Assembly (NCBI GenBank): GCA_004295015.1
Contig: SHNE01000010.1
Location: 1 to 64,000, forward strand
Length of the DNA stretch: 64,000 nucleotides
Reading direction: 5' to 3'
DNA from: Bacteroidota bacterium
GTDB lineage: Bacteria > Bacteroidota > Bacteroidia > AKYH767-A > 2013-40CM-41-45
The stretch's first letter is position 1; the number at the start of each line of letters is the position of its first letter. The notes beneath the pieces are model-generated. The model did not search any database. It worked only from the letters and a program-made list of their open reading frames with translations, and was not told where the DNA came from. Both the position numbers and the translations under genes were made by a program. Positions 31,738-40,342 of this stretch are shown piece after piece.

Positions 31738-33804
31738 ATGACCGGCATTTACTCGTGTATTCCAAATCGTTTATTTATTTGTCTGATTATTTCCGGTGTA
31801 CTTACCTTCCTAAACGCTTGCAATTTTTCGAACGATACTAATAAGGATGCATCAGAAGAAGTTTATGCAAGCCTGAATGATTCGACAAAGTACGTCGGAA
31901 TGGCTACATGCAGACAATGTCATTCCGCTATTTACGATACCTATATCCAAACAGGAATGGGCCAGTCCTTTGGATTAGCAGTTCGTTCTAAATCTTCGGC
32001 TCATTTTGACGAGCATATTGTCATTCGTGATTCATCCAATGGATATCTATATCATCCTGGCTGGGATGGAGATTCATTATACCTTCTGGAATTTTTAATG
32101 CGGGGAAAAGATACCGTCTATCAAAGGAAGGAAAGGATTAATTACATTGTTGGCTCCGGGCAGCATACCAATTCACATATTCAGAATACAAACGGATATT
32201 TGTATCAGGTTCCGGCAACGTATTATACTCAAAAAGGACAATGGGATTTGCCTCCGGGATTTGAAGGAGGTTTCAACACCCGTTTCAACAGAAAAATTGA
32301 ATTGGAGTGTTTGAGCTGCCATAACGGTATGCCTGAGCTGGTTTCCGGATCGGAGAATAAATACATAACTGTTCCGAACGGGATTGACTGTGAAAGATGT
32401 CACGGTCCGGGTGGAAAACATGTTGCGGATAAAATGAACCGCAATTTGGTTGACACGAGCAGGTATATTGATTATAGTATTGTTAATCCTTCTAAGCTTC
32501 CGATTGCACTGCAAATGGATGTTTGTCAGCGTTGCCACATTCAAGGAAATGTTGTACTGAATGAAGGGAAGTCCTTTAGTGATTTCAGACCCGGAATGCA
32601 ATTGTCGTCGGTGATGAATGTATTTATGCCCGTGTATTCAGGCGACAAGGAAGACCATATCATGGCTTCTCATGCAGAGCGCTTAAAAATGAGTCAGTGT
32701 TTTCTGGTATCAGTGGAGAAAGCAGAGAGTAAATCAGGTAAAGAGGAACTAAAACCTTATAAGAATGCATTGACTTGCATTTCCTGTCATAATCCACATG
32801 TTAGTGTGAAGCAGACAGGCAAGGATGTGTTTAATAATACTTGTTTGTCATGTCATGATCAGTCGGCGAAAAAAAATATCCTTAAAAATTCTGTTGCCCA
32901 TAGCCAACTGTTCTGTTCTGAAACAGAAGCGAAAAGATTAAAACAGAGTAATAATTGTGTTGGATGTCACATGCCAAAAAACGGATCAATAGATATTCCG
33001 CATGTTCGTGTTACGGATCATTATATTCGGAAGCCTGTATCGCAGAGGGAAATAAATAAAATCAAAGAATTTATTCAACTTGCCTGCATCAATAATCAGG
33101 ATGTGGATTCAATTACAAGGGCGAAGGCATTCATTGCATACTTTGAAAAGTTCACCGCCAATCCTGCTTTTCTCGATTCTGCAGAGCGACTGTTAATGAG
33201 CAAGGATGTAAATAAAACGAAGCAAAATTTTCATGATTTAGTACATCTTTATTATTTACAGGGAAAGTATACTAAAGTAGTGAATCTGTGTTTTGAACTT
33301 TTTCAGCAGAAAGTATTTCCGGCCAAAGTAAGTGCAAACAATCGGGATGCATGGACGGCTTACAGGGTTGGACAATCCTACATGGAAAGTGCTGATTTGA
33401 AATCAGCCATTACATATTATCAGCTTGCTGTGAGTCTTGCCCCATATCAAGCAGACTTTCGAAATAAACTTGCATCTGCACAGCACGATGCAGGAATGCT
33501 GTCAGAAGCAGAGAAGAATTATTTATTTATCATGAAGGAGAATCCGGATTATGTACCGGCTTATACAAATTATGGCTATTTAAAACTGAGTGAGTTTAAG
33601 GATGTGAAGCTTGCAGAGCTGATGTATAACAAGGCCTTATCATTAGATCCTTTAAATGTACAGGCGACTATTAATATGGCCGGAGTTTTAATTTACACGA
33701 ACAGGAATAAGGAGGCGGAGGCCTTATTGAAAGATTTATTGGATAGGGTTCCGGCTAATTCACAGGCAAAAGATCTTTATTCCAGATTAAGAGGCAAGAA
33801 GTAA
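31738..33804 (+). CDS. Heptaheme cytochrome c lipoprotein with TPR domain
   Basis: A 688-residue protein with a lipoprotein-type signal (LTFLNAC, C28) and seven CxxCH heme-attachment motifs at about residues 58, 191, 218, 263, 347, 369 and 407. The region resembles cytochrome c-554-like multiheme proteins. TPR-like repeats follow (about 540-685), such as YRVGQSYMESADLKSAITYY and YTNYGYLKLSEFKDVKLAEL. It would be matured by a Ccm system and sit in the periplasm or outer membrane, moving electrons or oxidising a small N or S compound. The start at 31738 is 23 bp after the GNAT gene. Confidence 0.87.
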   Translation: MTGIYSCIPNRLFICLIISGVLTFLNACNFSNDTNKDASEEVYASLNDSTKYVGMATCRQCHSAIYDTYIQTGMGQSFGLAVRSKSSAHFDEHIVIRDSSNGYLYHPGWDGDSLYLLEFLMRGKDTVYQRKERINYIVGSGQHTNSHIQNTNGYLYQVPATYYTQKGQWDLPPGFEGGFNTRFNRKIELECLSCHNGMPELVSGSENKYITVPNGIDCERCHGPGGKHVADKMNRNLVDTSRYIDYSIVNPSKLPIALQMDVCQRCHIQGNVVLNEGKSFSDFRPGMQLSSVMNVFMPVYSGDKEDHIMASHAERLKMSQCFLVSVEKAESKSGKEELKPYKNALTCISCHNPHVSVKQTGKDVFNNTCLSCHDQSAKKNILKNSVAHSQLFCSETEAKRLKQSNNCVGCHMPKNGSIDIPHVRVTDHYIRKPVSQREINKIKEFIQLACINNQDVDSITRAKAFIAYFEKFTANPAFLDSAERLLMSKDVNKTKQNFHDLVHLYYLQGKYTKVVNLCFELFQQKVFPAKVSANNRDAWTAYRVGQSYMESADLKSAITYYQLAVSLAPYQADFRNKLASAQHDAGMLSEAEKNYLFIMKENPDYVPAYTNYGYLKLSEFKDVKLAELMYNKALSLDPLNVQATINMAGVLIYTNRNKEAEALLKDLLDRVPANSQAKDLYSRLRGKK

Positions 33805-33827
33805 ATTTTTTTTCGAGTACCTTTAAA

Positions 33828-33877
33828 TCAACATTTGATTAACCATTTGATTAACTTCGCTTAACATTAAATTTACA
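33828..33877 (+). promoter_or_regulatory. Pho-box-like array of five TTAACA-type hexamers
   Basis: Five related hexamers lie in tandem: TCAACA (33828), TTAACC (33839), TTAACT (33851), TTAACA (33861) and TTTACA (33872). Start-to-start distances are 11, 12, 10 and 11 bp, one helical turn each. The last ends 30 bp before the response-regulator ATG. B. subtilis PhoP binds TTAACA-like repeats at about 11-bp spacing, and the adjacent pair is PhoB/PhoR-like. I infer autoregulation. Confidence 0.55.
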
Positions 33878-33907
33878 GGCCAAGCCTAATTTCACAAAAA
33901 ACCTAAA

Positions 33908-34603
33908 ATGGCCGATACTAAGTTGAAAATTCTACTGGTAGATGATGAACCGGATATTCTCGAATTCTTAAAATATAATCTTCAAAAAGAAGGATATGAT
34001 GTTTTTGTGGCCCCTAATGGAAAGTTAGGAATTGAATTGGCCCGGAAAGAGAAACCTGATCTTATCATACTTGACATCATGATGCCGGAGATGGACGGAA
34101 TCGAAACTTGTCGCCTGATGAGAGAGATACCTGAGTTTAAGGAGACGATGATCGTATTTCTTACCGCAAGAAATGAAGATTATTCACAGATAGCCGGTTT
34201 CGGTGTAGGGGCTGATGATTATATCACAAAGCCCGTCAAGCCCAGAGTATTACTGAGCAGGATTAGTGCATTGTTTCGGAGATACCAGGGGCAGAATGGT
34301 GTTCTCCAGCAAAATGAGAATTTCTTTATTGCAGGGGACTTAAAGATTGACAGAGAACAATACATTGTGAGCAAAGGCGACGAAAAGATTGAATTGCCTC
34401 GGAAAGAATTTGAATTACTCGCGCTCATAGCTGCAAAGCCGGGCAAGGTATTCACGCGGGAGGAAATACTTGACAGAATTTGGGGAAGTGATGTGATTGT
34501 TGGGGACAGAACCATTGACGTTCATATCCGGAAATTGCGCGAGAAGTTCGGCGATGATATGATAAAAACGGTGAAGGGAATCGGCTACAAATTTGATTTA
34601 TAA
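33908..34603 (+). CDS. OmpR/PhoB-family response regulator
   Basis: A 231-residue regulator. The receiver domain (1-120) has the acidic pocket VDDEP, phospho-acceptor D56 in LIILDIMMPEMDG, Thr in FLTAR and K108 in DYITKPV. The C-terminal winged helix (about 140-231) includes LPRKEFELLALIA and VGDRTIDVHIRKLREK. It is phosphorylated by the histidine kinase encoded 70 bp downstream and binds tandem DNA repeats as a dimer. The upstream Pho-box-like array suggests a PhoB/PhoP role, but other OmpR-type signals are possible. Confidence 0.93.
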   Translation: MADTKLKILLVDDEPDILEFLKYNLQKEGYDVFVAPNGKLGIELARKEKPDLIILDIMMPEMDGIETCRLMREIPEFKETMIVFLTARNEDYSQIAGFGVGADDYITKPVKPRVLLSRISALFRRYQGQNGVLQQNENFFIAGDLKIDREQYIVSKGDEKIELPRKEFELLALIAAKPGKVFTREEILDRIWGSDVIVGDRTIDVHIRKLREKFGDDMIKTVKGIGYKFDL

Positions 34604-34673
34604 GTATGATCATGTTAACCGGGCATCAATGTAATAGAATATTTTCTTTTGCGTATTATTGGAGTCCGGAACC

Positions 34674-35723
34674 ATGAAAAATCCTACACCCCGAAAGATT
34701 GCTTTTATATCTGCCCTCGCAATTTCCTTAATTATTTTAATTACTGAAATAATTTTTTGGCAGGTAGGATGGCTCAGCACCACCTGGATGCCGATTTTAT
34801 TTTCATTTATTATTGCTTTTTTATCAGCCTATTTTATTTTTATCTTTTTACTGGAGGTTTTTATCTATCGAAAGATAAAACTCATTTATAAAACCATAAG
34901 CAGGTTCAAAGATTCCAAGGAAAAAACCTTGGAGCAGTTGGTTTTAAAAAAGGATATCATCGGAAATGTTAGTCGGGAAGTGGAAGAGTGGGACAGGAAC
35001 AGATCGGAAGAAATTGCAGAGCTGAAAAAGCTGGAATTATTTCGGCAGGAGTTTTTAGGAAATGTTTCTCATGAATTAAAGACGCCAATATTTAACATAC
35101 AGGGATATATCCATACTTTGCTGGATGGCGGCCTGGATGATGCAGCGGTAAATATTCACTACTTGCAACGCGCCGCTAAATCTGCCGAGAGTCTTAGTTT
35201 GATCGTAGAAGATCTGGAAGAAATTTCAAAATTGGAAACAGGAGAGCTCTCTCTTGATATTAGAATTTTTGATTTGTATGATTTGGTTGAAGATATTTTT
35301 GAATCTCAGGAATTACATGCCAAGGAGAGAAATATAACATTAGGCTTTAAGGAAAAAAGTTTGAGACCTGCCTTTGTTATGGCAGACAAGGAGCGGATCA
35401 GGCAAGTGTTTGTAAACCTTATTGTAAATTCCATTAAGTATGGCAAAAAAGGAGGAACGACGATGGTTGGATTTTATGATATGGACGAAAGTATTCTTAC
35501 TGAAATAACTGATAATGGAATAGGCATAGACCCGGAGCATTTACCCAGATTATTTGAACGTTTTTACCGTGTCGACAAGAGTCGATCAAGAGACCAGGGT
35601 GGAACAGGACTTGGTCTATCCATCGTTAAGCACATACTTGAAGCGCATAAACAAACTATTAATGTGAGAAGTACCAGCGGAATAGGGACTACTTTTTCAT
35701 TTGCCTTGAAGAAATCGAAGTAA
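34674..35723 (+). CDS. Sensor histidine kinase, PhoR-like
   Basis: A 349-residue kinase with two N-terminal helices (about 12-30 and 39-63) separated by only about nine residues, so there is no periplasmic sensor domain. HisKA has H133 in LGNVSHELKTP, and HATPase_c has the N box (NLIVNSIKYG), G1 (DNGIGI) and G2 (GGTGLGLSI). It autophosphorylates and should pass phosphate to the regulator just upstream. I use the ATG at 34674, which follows a GGAG; an upstream TTG at 34659 would add five residues. Sensing must be through the membrane or partners. Confidence 0.92.
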   Translation: MKNPTPRKIAFISALAISLIILITEIIFWQVGWLSTTWMPILFSFIIAFLSAYFIFIFLLEVFIYRKIKLIYKTISRFKDSKEKTLEQLVLKKDIIGNVSREVEEWDRNRSEEIAELKKLELFRQEFLGNVSHELKTPIFNIQGYIHTLLDGGLDDAAVNIHYLQRAAKSAESLSLIVEDLEEISKLETGELSLDIRIFDLYDLVEDIFESQELHAKERNITLGFKEKSLRPAFVMADKERIRQVFVNLIVNSIKYGKKGGTTMVGFYDMDESILTEITDNGIGIDPEHLPRLFERFYRVDKSRSRDQGGTGLGLSIVKHILEAHKQTINVRSTSGIGTTFSFALKKSK

Positions 35724-35788
35724 TTTTTAATAATTCATAAGACATACAGATTTCATAGGGATATTTGTGTTTATAAAAGCGAAAGACC

Positions 35789-36295
35789 ATGAAGCATTTA
35801 CTCGTATTGATCACGACTGTTTTATTTATTTACTCCTGTGAAAATAAGAAGGACAGTTTTAGTACATTAAGTGTCAGGCTCACCGATGCTCCCGGTCCTT
35901 ATGATAGTGTTCTTGTTGATATTGTGAATGTGGAAGTGCATACTGAGACCAATGGTTGGCAGGTTTTACCTACACATCAAGGTATTTATAATTTGCTGGA
36001 GCTTCAGAACAATGTGGATACCGTTCTTGTGCAATCACAACAGATACCATCAGGAAAGATCAGTCAGATCAGATTGGTTCTGGGAACAAACAATAGGGTT
36101 GTGGTTTCCGGTGTCAGTTATCCGCTCTCAGTTTCGAGCGGAGATGAAACAGGATTGAAGTTGAATATTCACAGAGTACTACAGCCCAATACTCCTTATT
36201 TGCTCGTGATGGATTTTGATGCTATGGAAAGCATTCATGAAACCGGCAATAATGTTTTTAAATTGAAACCTGTGGTTCGGGCGAGTTTTCAGTAA
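35789..36295 (+). CDS. DUF4382-domain lipoprotein
   Basis: A 168-residue protein with a lipobox (IYSC followed by ENKKD). Its DUF4382 domain starts at LSVRLTDAPGPYDSVLVDI, the signature opening of the family, and ends in DFDAMESI. It is an envelope lipoprotein of unknown function with an all-beta prediction. It follows the histidine kinase by 65 bp on the same strand and is convergent with the GNAT gene. Confidence 0.85.
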   Translation: MKHLLVLITTVLFIYSCENKKDSFSTLSVRLTDAPGPYDSVLVDIVNVEVHTETNGWQVLPTHQGIYNLLELQNNVDTVLVQSQQIPSGKISQIRLVLGTNNRVVVSGVSYPLSVSSGDETGLKLNIHRVLQPNTPYLLVMDFDAMESIHETGNNVFKLKPVVRASFQ

Positions 36296-36313
36296 TTGAA
36301 TTGAAAACGTATT

Positions 36314-36784
36314 TCAAAAATCCTTTTTCATTTTAAAATGTTTGATGATTCCGAAGAGGAGGTAAGAGTCTGCGACAACAGAATAATTATTTTTCAGGTA
36401 GAAGGGAAGGGCAGGTTCACGGGCGTCGAGTTCCAATGTTTTCATACCTCTTTGTAGTGCTTCTTTTTCTAAGGTGTTAATCATAAAAGATCCGATACCT
36501 TTTCCTTGATGATCATGGTGGACTGCCATGGAACGAATTTGTCCAAGAGTTGGGGTGTTCAGCTGCAAGCGACCGGTAGCAACAGCTTCATTTGCTTCAT
36601 TCAACAATAGAAAATGGACAGACTTATTTTCCCATTCATCTTTGGTAGTTTTTTTATCTTGGTTCCAGGGTTTGCGTAGTATTTCATACCGGAGTCCATA
36701 GTAGAGTTCCCATTCTTCAGAACTTTTAGGCTGGATAATTTTCCATCCCTTGGGAAGCTTAAAAGTATTTGATTGATCTGCCAA
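36314..36784 (-). CDS. GNAT-family N-acetyltransferase
   Basis: A 156-residue single-domain GNAT. The acetyl-CoA motif is HQGKGIGSFMINTLE and the C-terminal FYLKNNYSVV segment is the usual last beta-alpha unit. It transfers acetyl from acetyl-CoA to an unknown amine in the cytosol. It begins four bases after the stop of the cytochrome/copper-monooxygenase-like gene, so it may be expressed with that gene. Confidence 0.87.
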   Translation of the reverse strand: MADQSNTFKLPKGWKIIQPKSSEEWELYYGLRYEILRKPWNQDKKTTKDEWENKSVHFLLLNEANEAVATGRLQLNTPTLGQIRSMAVHHDHQGKGIGSFMINTLEKEALQRGMKTLELDAREPALPFYLKNNYSVVADSYLLFGIIKHFKMKKDF

Positions 36785-36788
36785 TCTA

Positions 36789-38189
36789 CTAAGGTTTAAT
36801 GTTTGTCGTTTTATTTTCCAGACTTATTAATTCATCGCCCGGACGGTATGGCATCCATGTAATAATCAGTTGAAACATTTCATCCGTTGTGCGCATACTT
36901 CCTTCTCTTTCTGAAACTGTTATTGGAGGATGATTTGGGTTTAGGGGATTCTGACTTGTATTATCAAAAGTTGCACGAACAACAATTTTATAGTCTTTGG
37001 GAATTTTTAAAACTTTTTTAAATGTATAAAAATATTGCCACCTGAAATCCCATTGATTAATGCGTATGAGCCGGATAGTGTCACCTGCCGGGCCAAGGGC
37101 ATAAGCCAGAAAATTCTTTCCGAGCAGATGCATGTGCGGGTTAATGGTAATTAATGAAATGTCCTGCGCTACTTTATATTCAGTTTGAAAACTTGATATA
37201 CTGTCCGATGGAATAACAAGGGGAGGAATGATGGGACTAATACCTGAAGTGCCAAGTATCATTTCCTTTAAAGGTCTGGTCGGAGCAACCGGGCTGAAGA
37301 AAATATTAAATGATGTTTGATCTGAGGTATCAATGGGGCTTGGGCCGTAGTGGATGTTATCAAGCAAGAGGACACCTCTTCTTTTTACTTTATAGCCTCC
37401 AATTCCGGGAGGATAGGCTGCGACTTCAACGCCCGGTAAATAATTGGTGACGGAAGGGGTGAGCAAGGGATAGGTATCATCATCATTGGTCAAATCAAGT
37501 TTCTCATAGGCTTTTTGCTTGTCCATTTTCTCCGTGTCAACAAAAGGAAGGCCCTTGGTTAAAGATGTCTTTTCTCCTTCTTCATACTGTACAAGATGAG
37601 CATTGATATGATGTACCAATTTTTTATTTCCTGGAATAATTTCAATGGATCTGATAAATGTATCCTGTGAAAACTCATATGGAATTTTGAGCATGAAAAA
37701 CTTGTCCTTGTTATCACCCTTTAGAAAGAGAGGCGATTGCATTTGGATTACCATGTCCGGTGTGCCCAATAAACTTTGTTCAGGAAAGTCGGGGACAGGA
37801 GGAGTCAAGGCAGGATCACCTTCAGGAGCGCCATTTTCAATCCATTTATCTAATAAAGATTTTTGCGAAGGAGTAAGTGTTTTCTCATCACGGAAGGATG
37901 AATAATCCGGATCTGCGGGCCATGGTGGCATTAATCCGGATTGCACACTCAATTGAATGGTTCTTAATTTAGATTTTACATCTTCATAAGTGATAAAATT
38001 TATTGGAGCTGCTGAACCGGGGCGATGGCAGGGCGTGCATTTTGTAAAAATAAGTGGCGCAATATGTTCCGAAAATGTCGGGTTGCTGATTTCTTCCGGT
38101 TTATCAGTTTTGCTATTGCATGAATGAATGACTAAGGTTAATGCAATACAAAAGCAAGTTTTTAAAAATCGGCTAAATGTATAATTCAT
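36789..38189 (-). CDS. Monoheme cytochrome c / copper type II monooxygenase-like lipoprotein
   Basis: A 466-residue protein with a lipobox (IHSC, C24). A cytochrome c-like N-terminal domain has one CTPCH motif (51-55) and a distal Met candidate in SGLMPPWPADP. A larger C-terminal part resembles the copper type II ascorbate-dependent monooxygenase fold: LVHHINAHLV and INPHMHLLGK supply His/Met copper-ligand candidates. It lies in the periplasm or outer membrane and would be matured by the Ccm system. The redoxin encoded 29 bp upstream is a likely partner. The reaction is not known. Confidence 0.75.
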   Translation of the reverse strand: MNYTFSRFLKTCFCIALTLVIHSCNSKTDKPEEISNPTFSEHIAPLIFTKCTPCHRPGSAAPINFITYEDVKSKLRTIQLSVQSGLMPPWPADPDYSSFRDEKTLTPSQKSLLDKWIENGAPEGDPALTPPVPDFPEQSLLGTPDMVIQMQSPLFLKGDNKDKFFMLKIPYEFSQDTFIRSIEIIPGNKKLVHHINAHLVQYEEGEKTSLTKGLPFVDTEKMDKQKAYEKLDLTNDDDTYPLLTPSVTNYLPGVEVAAYPPGIGGYKVKRRGVLLLDNIHYGPSPIDTSDQTSFNIFFSPVAPTRPLKEMILGTSGISPIIPPLVIPSDSISSFQTEYKVAQDISLITINPHMHLLGKNFLAYALGPAGDTIRLIRINQWDFRWQYFYTFKKVLKIPKDYKIVVRATFDNTSQNPLNPNHPPITVSEREGSMRTTDEMFQLIITWMPYRPGDELISLENKTTNIKP

Positions 38190-38218
38190 ATTTATTGATG
38201 TGGCTGAATTTTCTTCTG

Positions 38219-38788
38219 CTATTCCAGAATACAGCCTATTGCTTTTGTTTCCTTTACCTGAATTGGTTTTCCTGTTGTTACTGCTTGCAATGCATCATCC
38301 AGGTCATTCTTAGTGATGACAGCTCTTTTTTTACCGAGTGCATACATCCAATCATTGATCCGGCCCTTGTACAGTGTTTCACCTTTAATATTAAGCAAAA
38401 ATGCAGAAGGAACAATTTTAGCATCAAGTGATCTCACAAGAACATTTTCCGGGTCGGTTAAAAGTGGAAAATCTATTTTATAGGTTTTTTTAAATGCATT
38501 CATTTCGTCCAGGCTGTTAAAGGTACCGGGGAAAACACCATAGAACTCAATGCTTGAATTTTTATATTTTGTACGGAGTTTATTGATCGTGGAAGAATAG
38601 CTTTCACAGGCGGGACAATCGGGGAGAAGAAAGACAATTACACTCCACTTATTTTGAGTCAGCTTTGATAAGGGAAAGCGTTCATTGGATATTGTTTGTA
38701 AGGTAATGCTGTGTATCCCCGGCAGACGTATTGTTGTAAATGAAAATAATATTGGAATAATCAGAAGAAATAAAAATTTCTTTGTCAT
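38219..38788 (-). CDS. Exported thioredoxin/redoxin-fold protein
   Basis: A 189-residue protein with a signal peptide (MTKKFLFLLIIPILFSFTTI) and an AhpC/TSA-Redoxin fold with the redox motif LPDCPACESY (C58 and C61) and cis-Pro in KIVPSAFLLN. The extended C-terminus (ALQAVTTGKPIQVKETKAIG) resembles that of redoxin domains that I recall being fused to cytochrome c/copper-monooxygenase modules. Here the two are separate genes 29 bp apart. It probably serves the next protein by handling disulfides or copper-site thiols; this is inference. Confidence 0.82.
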   Translation of the reverse strand: MTKKFLFLLIIPILFSFTTIRLPGIHSITLQTISNERFPLSKLTQNKWSVIVFLLPDCPACESYSSTINKLRTKYKNSSIEFYGVFPGTFNSLDEMNAFKKTYKIDFPLLTDPENVLVRSLDAKIVPSAFLLNIKGETLYKGRINDWMYALGKKRAVITKNDLDDALQAVTTGKPIQVKETKAIGCILE

Positions 38789-38824
38789 GGTGAATCTTTC
38801 GCTATAATTATTTGTTGATAGGAT

Positions 38825-40195
38825 TTAATATGTTAAAAGAATGTCATTGGTCTTTTGGTTGAGATGGTATCTGATGATTCTTTGAACATCCCGATTGTCA
38901 AGCCGTGGGACCACAAGATCGCGTAAAATATCTACGGATTGTCCGGTAAATTCAGGTTCGAAGTAGCCGAAGCCAACGTAACGTCCATCTTCAATTTGAA
39001 CAACTGTTTTTTCTCCGGAAGTTCGCCCATCACCAATGATCATGAAATTGGGGTTTTTGTATTCCAGGCTTTTCAGTGCTGATTCAACTTTGTCATTATA
39101 GTCTGTAACATTTTCTTTTCCTATACAAGCACCATTGCATCTGTTGATGCTGTATTGAAAGCAGGCATGAGAGATACTATACAATCCCGTCAACTTCTGA
39201 CAGAGTTCAAACTTCTCTGTGATTCGCTCAATAATTGATGTAGCCTCATCGTGTGTTCGTGTAATCAAAACAGGTTTGTCTGCACCTTTGACTTTTGCGG
39301 CAGTCAGAGTAGTATAACCGTTTTCATTGGTGCTTTTAAAAATTCCATAATTGTAATAGGAATTTTTTTGTGATCGGTTATAGACAGGTTGATGGTGTTT
39401 TATTTCTTCTGATTCCAAGAGTAAAGCGACTAATTCATTGCCGGTTACTTCAAAAGAAATATCGCGAATGCAACTTCTCATTTCTATCGCTTTTCTTGTT
39501 TGCTTATTACTAAAGTGCATCAAGACTCTCTTTCTGATGTTCGTACTTTTACCAACGTAGATAATTGAGTTGTCCACATTGTGAAAATAATATACACCCG
39601 GAAGTTCAGGAAGTTTATCAAGGATTGCTCTGTTGAATTCAGGCGGGAATCTCAGGTTGAGGTAATCGTTTTTTGTAAAAGAAGATAAGACAGTTTTATC
39701 AGGGTCTCTGGAAAGAAGCAGTTCAAACAATTTGACTGTTGCCAATGCATCACCACCGGCCCTGTGTCTGTTGAACAAAGGAATACCTAGAGATGTGCAT
39801 AAATTTCCCAGGCTGTATGACTTATAGCCGGGGATGAGTTTTCTACTCAGGCGTACTGTACACAGATAATCTCTCGAAAAAGTGTAGCCCAGTGATTTGT
39901 ATTCGTGACTTATAAATCCATAGTCGAAAGGAGCATTGTGCGCAACGATGGTTGCACCTTCAGTCAGTTCAATAATATCTTTAGCAATCTCATAAAATTT
40001 TGGAGCGTCCTGTACCATTTCATCACTGATGCCAGTTAGTCTGGCAATGAATGGAGGGATGTTACATTCAGGATTTATCAGGGAAGAATATTCCTTAACA
40101 ACCCGATTGCCATCGTGCAGGTAGATGGCAATTTCAGTTATTTTGTCGTGGATAGCATTGCCTCCGGTAGTCTCTACGTCTAATATTGCAAACAT
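38825..40195 (-). CDS. DEDDh exonuclease fused to GIY-YIG (UvrC-like) nuclease
   Basis: A 456-residue two-domain nuclease. The N-terminal DnaQ-like 3'-5' exonuclease has D6 and E8 in ILDVETT, D91 in HNAPFD, and H144 and D149 in HRAGGDA. The GIY-YIG domain begins near 197 with LPGVYYF and YVGKSTNIRKR. A UvrC-like stretch follows, ending in a SINRCNGACIG segment. The architecture resembles Cho/UvrC-type repair proteins joined to a polymerase-III epsilon-like proofreader. It probably trims or nicks DNA in repair. It stands alone; the upstream gene ends 148 bp away. Confidence 0.87.
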   Translation of the reverse strand: MFAILDVETTGGNAIHDKITEIAIYLHDGNRVVKEYSSLINPECNIPPFIARLTGISDEMVQDAPKFYEIAKDIIELTEGATIVAHNAPFDYGFISHEYKSLGYTFSRDYLCTVRLSRKLIPGYKSYSLGNLCTSLGIPLFNRHRAGGDALATVKLFELLLSRDPDKTVLSSFTKNDYLNLRFPPEFNRAILDKLPELPGVYYFHNVDNSIIYVGKSTNIRKRVLMHFSNKQTRKAIEMRSCIRDISFEVTGNELVALLLESEEIKHHQPVYNRSQKNSYYNYGIFKSTNENGYTTLTAAKVKGADKPVLITRTHDEATSIIERITEKFELCQKLTGLYSISHACFQYSINRCNGACIGKENVTDYNDKVESALKSLEYKNPNFMIIGDGRTSGEKTVVQIEDGRYVGFGYFEPEFTGQSVDILRDLVVPRLDNRDVQRIIRYHLNQKTNDILLTY

Positions 40196-40280
40196 GGTCT
40201 TCGTCAGACGAATTTAAGGAAATTTGTTGATATGTTCAGGGGGGAAGGGTAGATTTTATACTCGATTGGGGAATCAAAAA

Positions 40281-40313
40281 AAAAGAGGCGCAATTTCATA
40301 TTGCGCCTCTTTT
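40281..40313 (-). terminator. Intrinsic terminator downstream of a T9SS beta-propeller gene
   Basis: AAAAGAGGCGCAAT (40281-40294) pairs with ATTGCGCCTCTTTT (40300-40313) around a 5-nt loop. On the minus strand the stem runs into a long T-run (complement of A9). It ends the 40343 gene. Confidence 0.9.
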
Positions 40314-40342
40314 GCCTCGAAATAATGAAGAAATGCTAATGA

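Noticed and set aside
32173..32601. Minus-strand 142-codon open frame
   Set aside because: Antisense to the heptaheme cytochrome gene, whose CxxCH motifs prove the other strand is coding.
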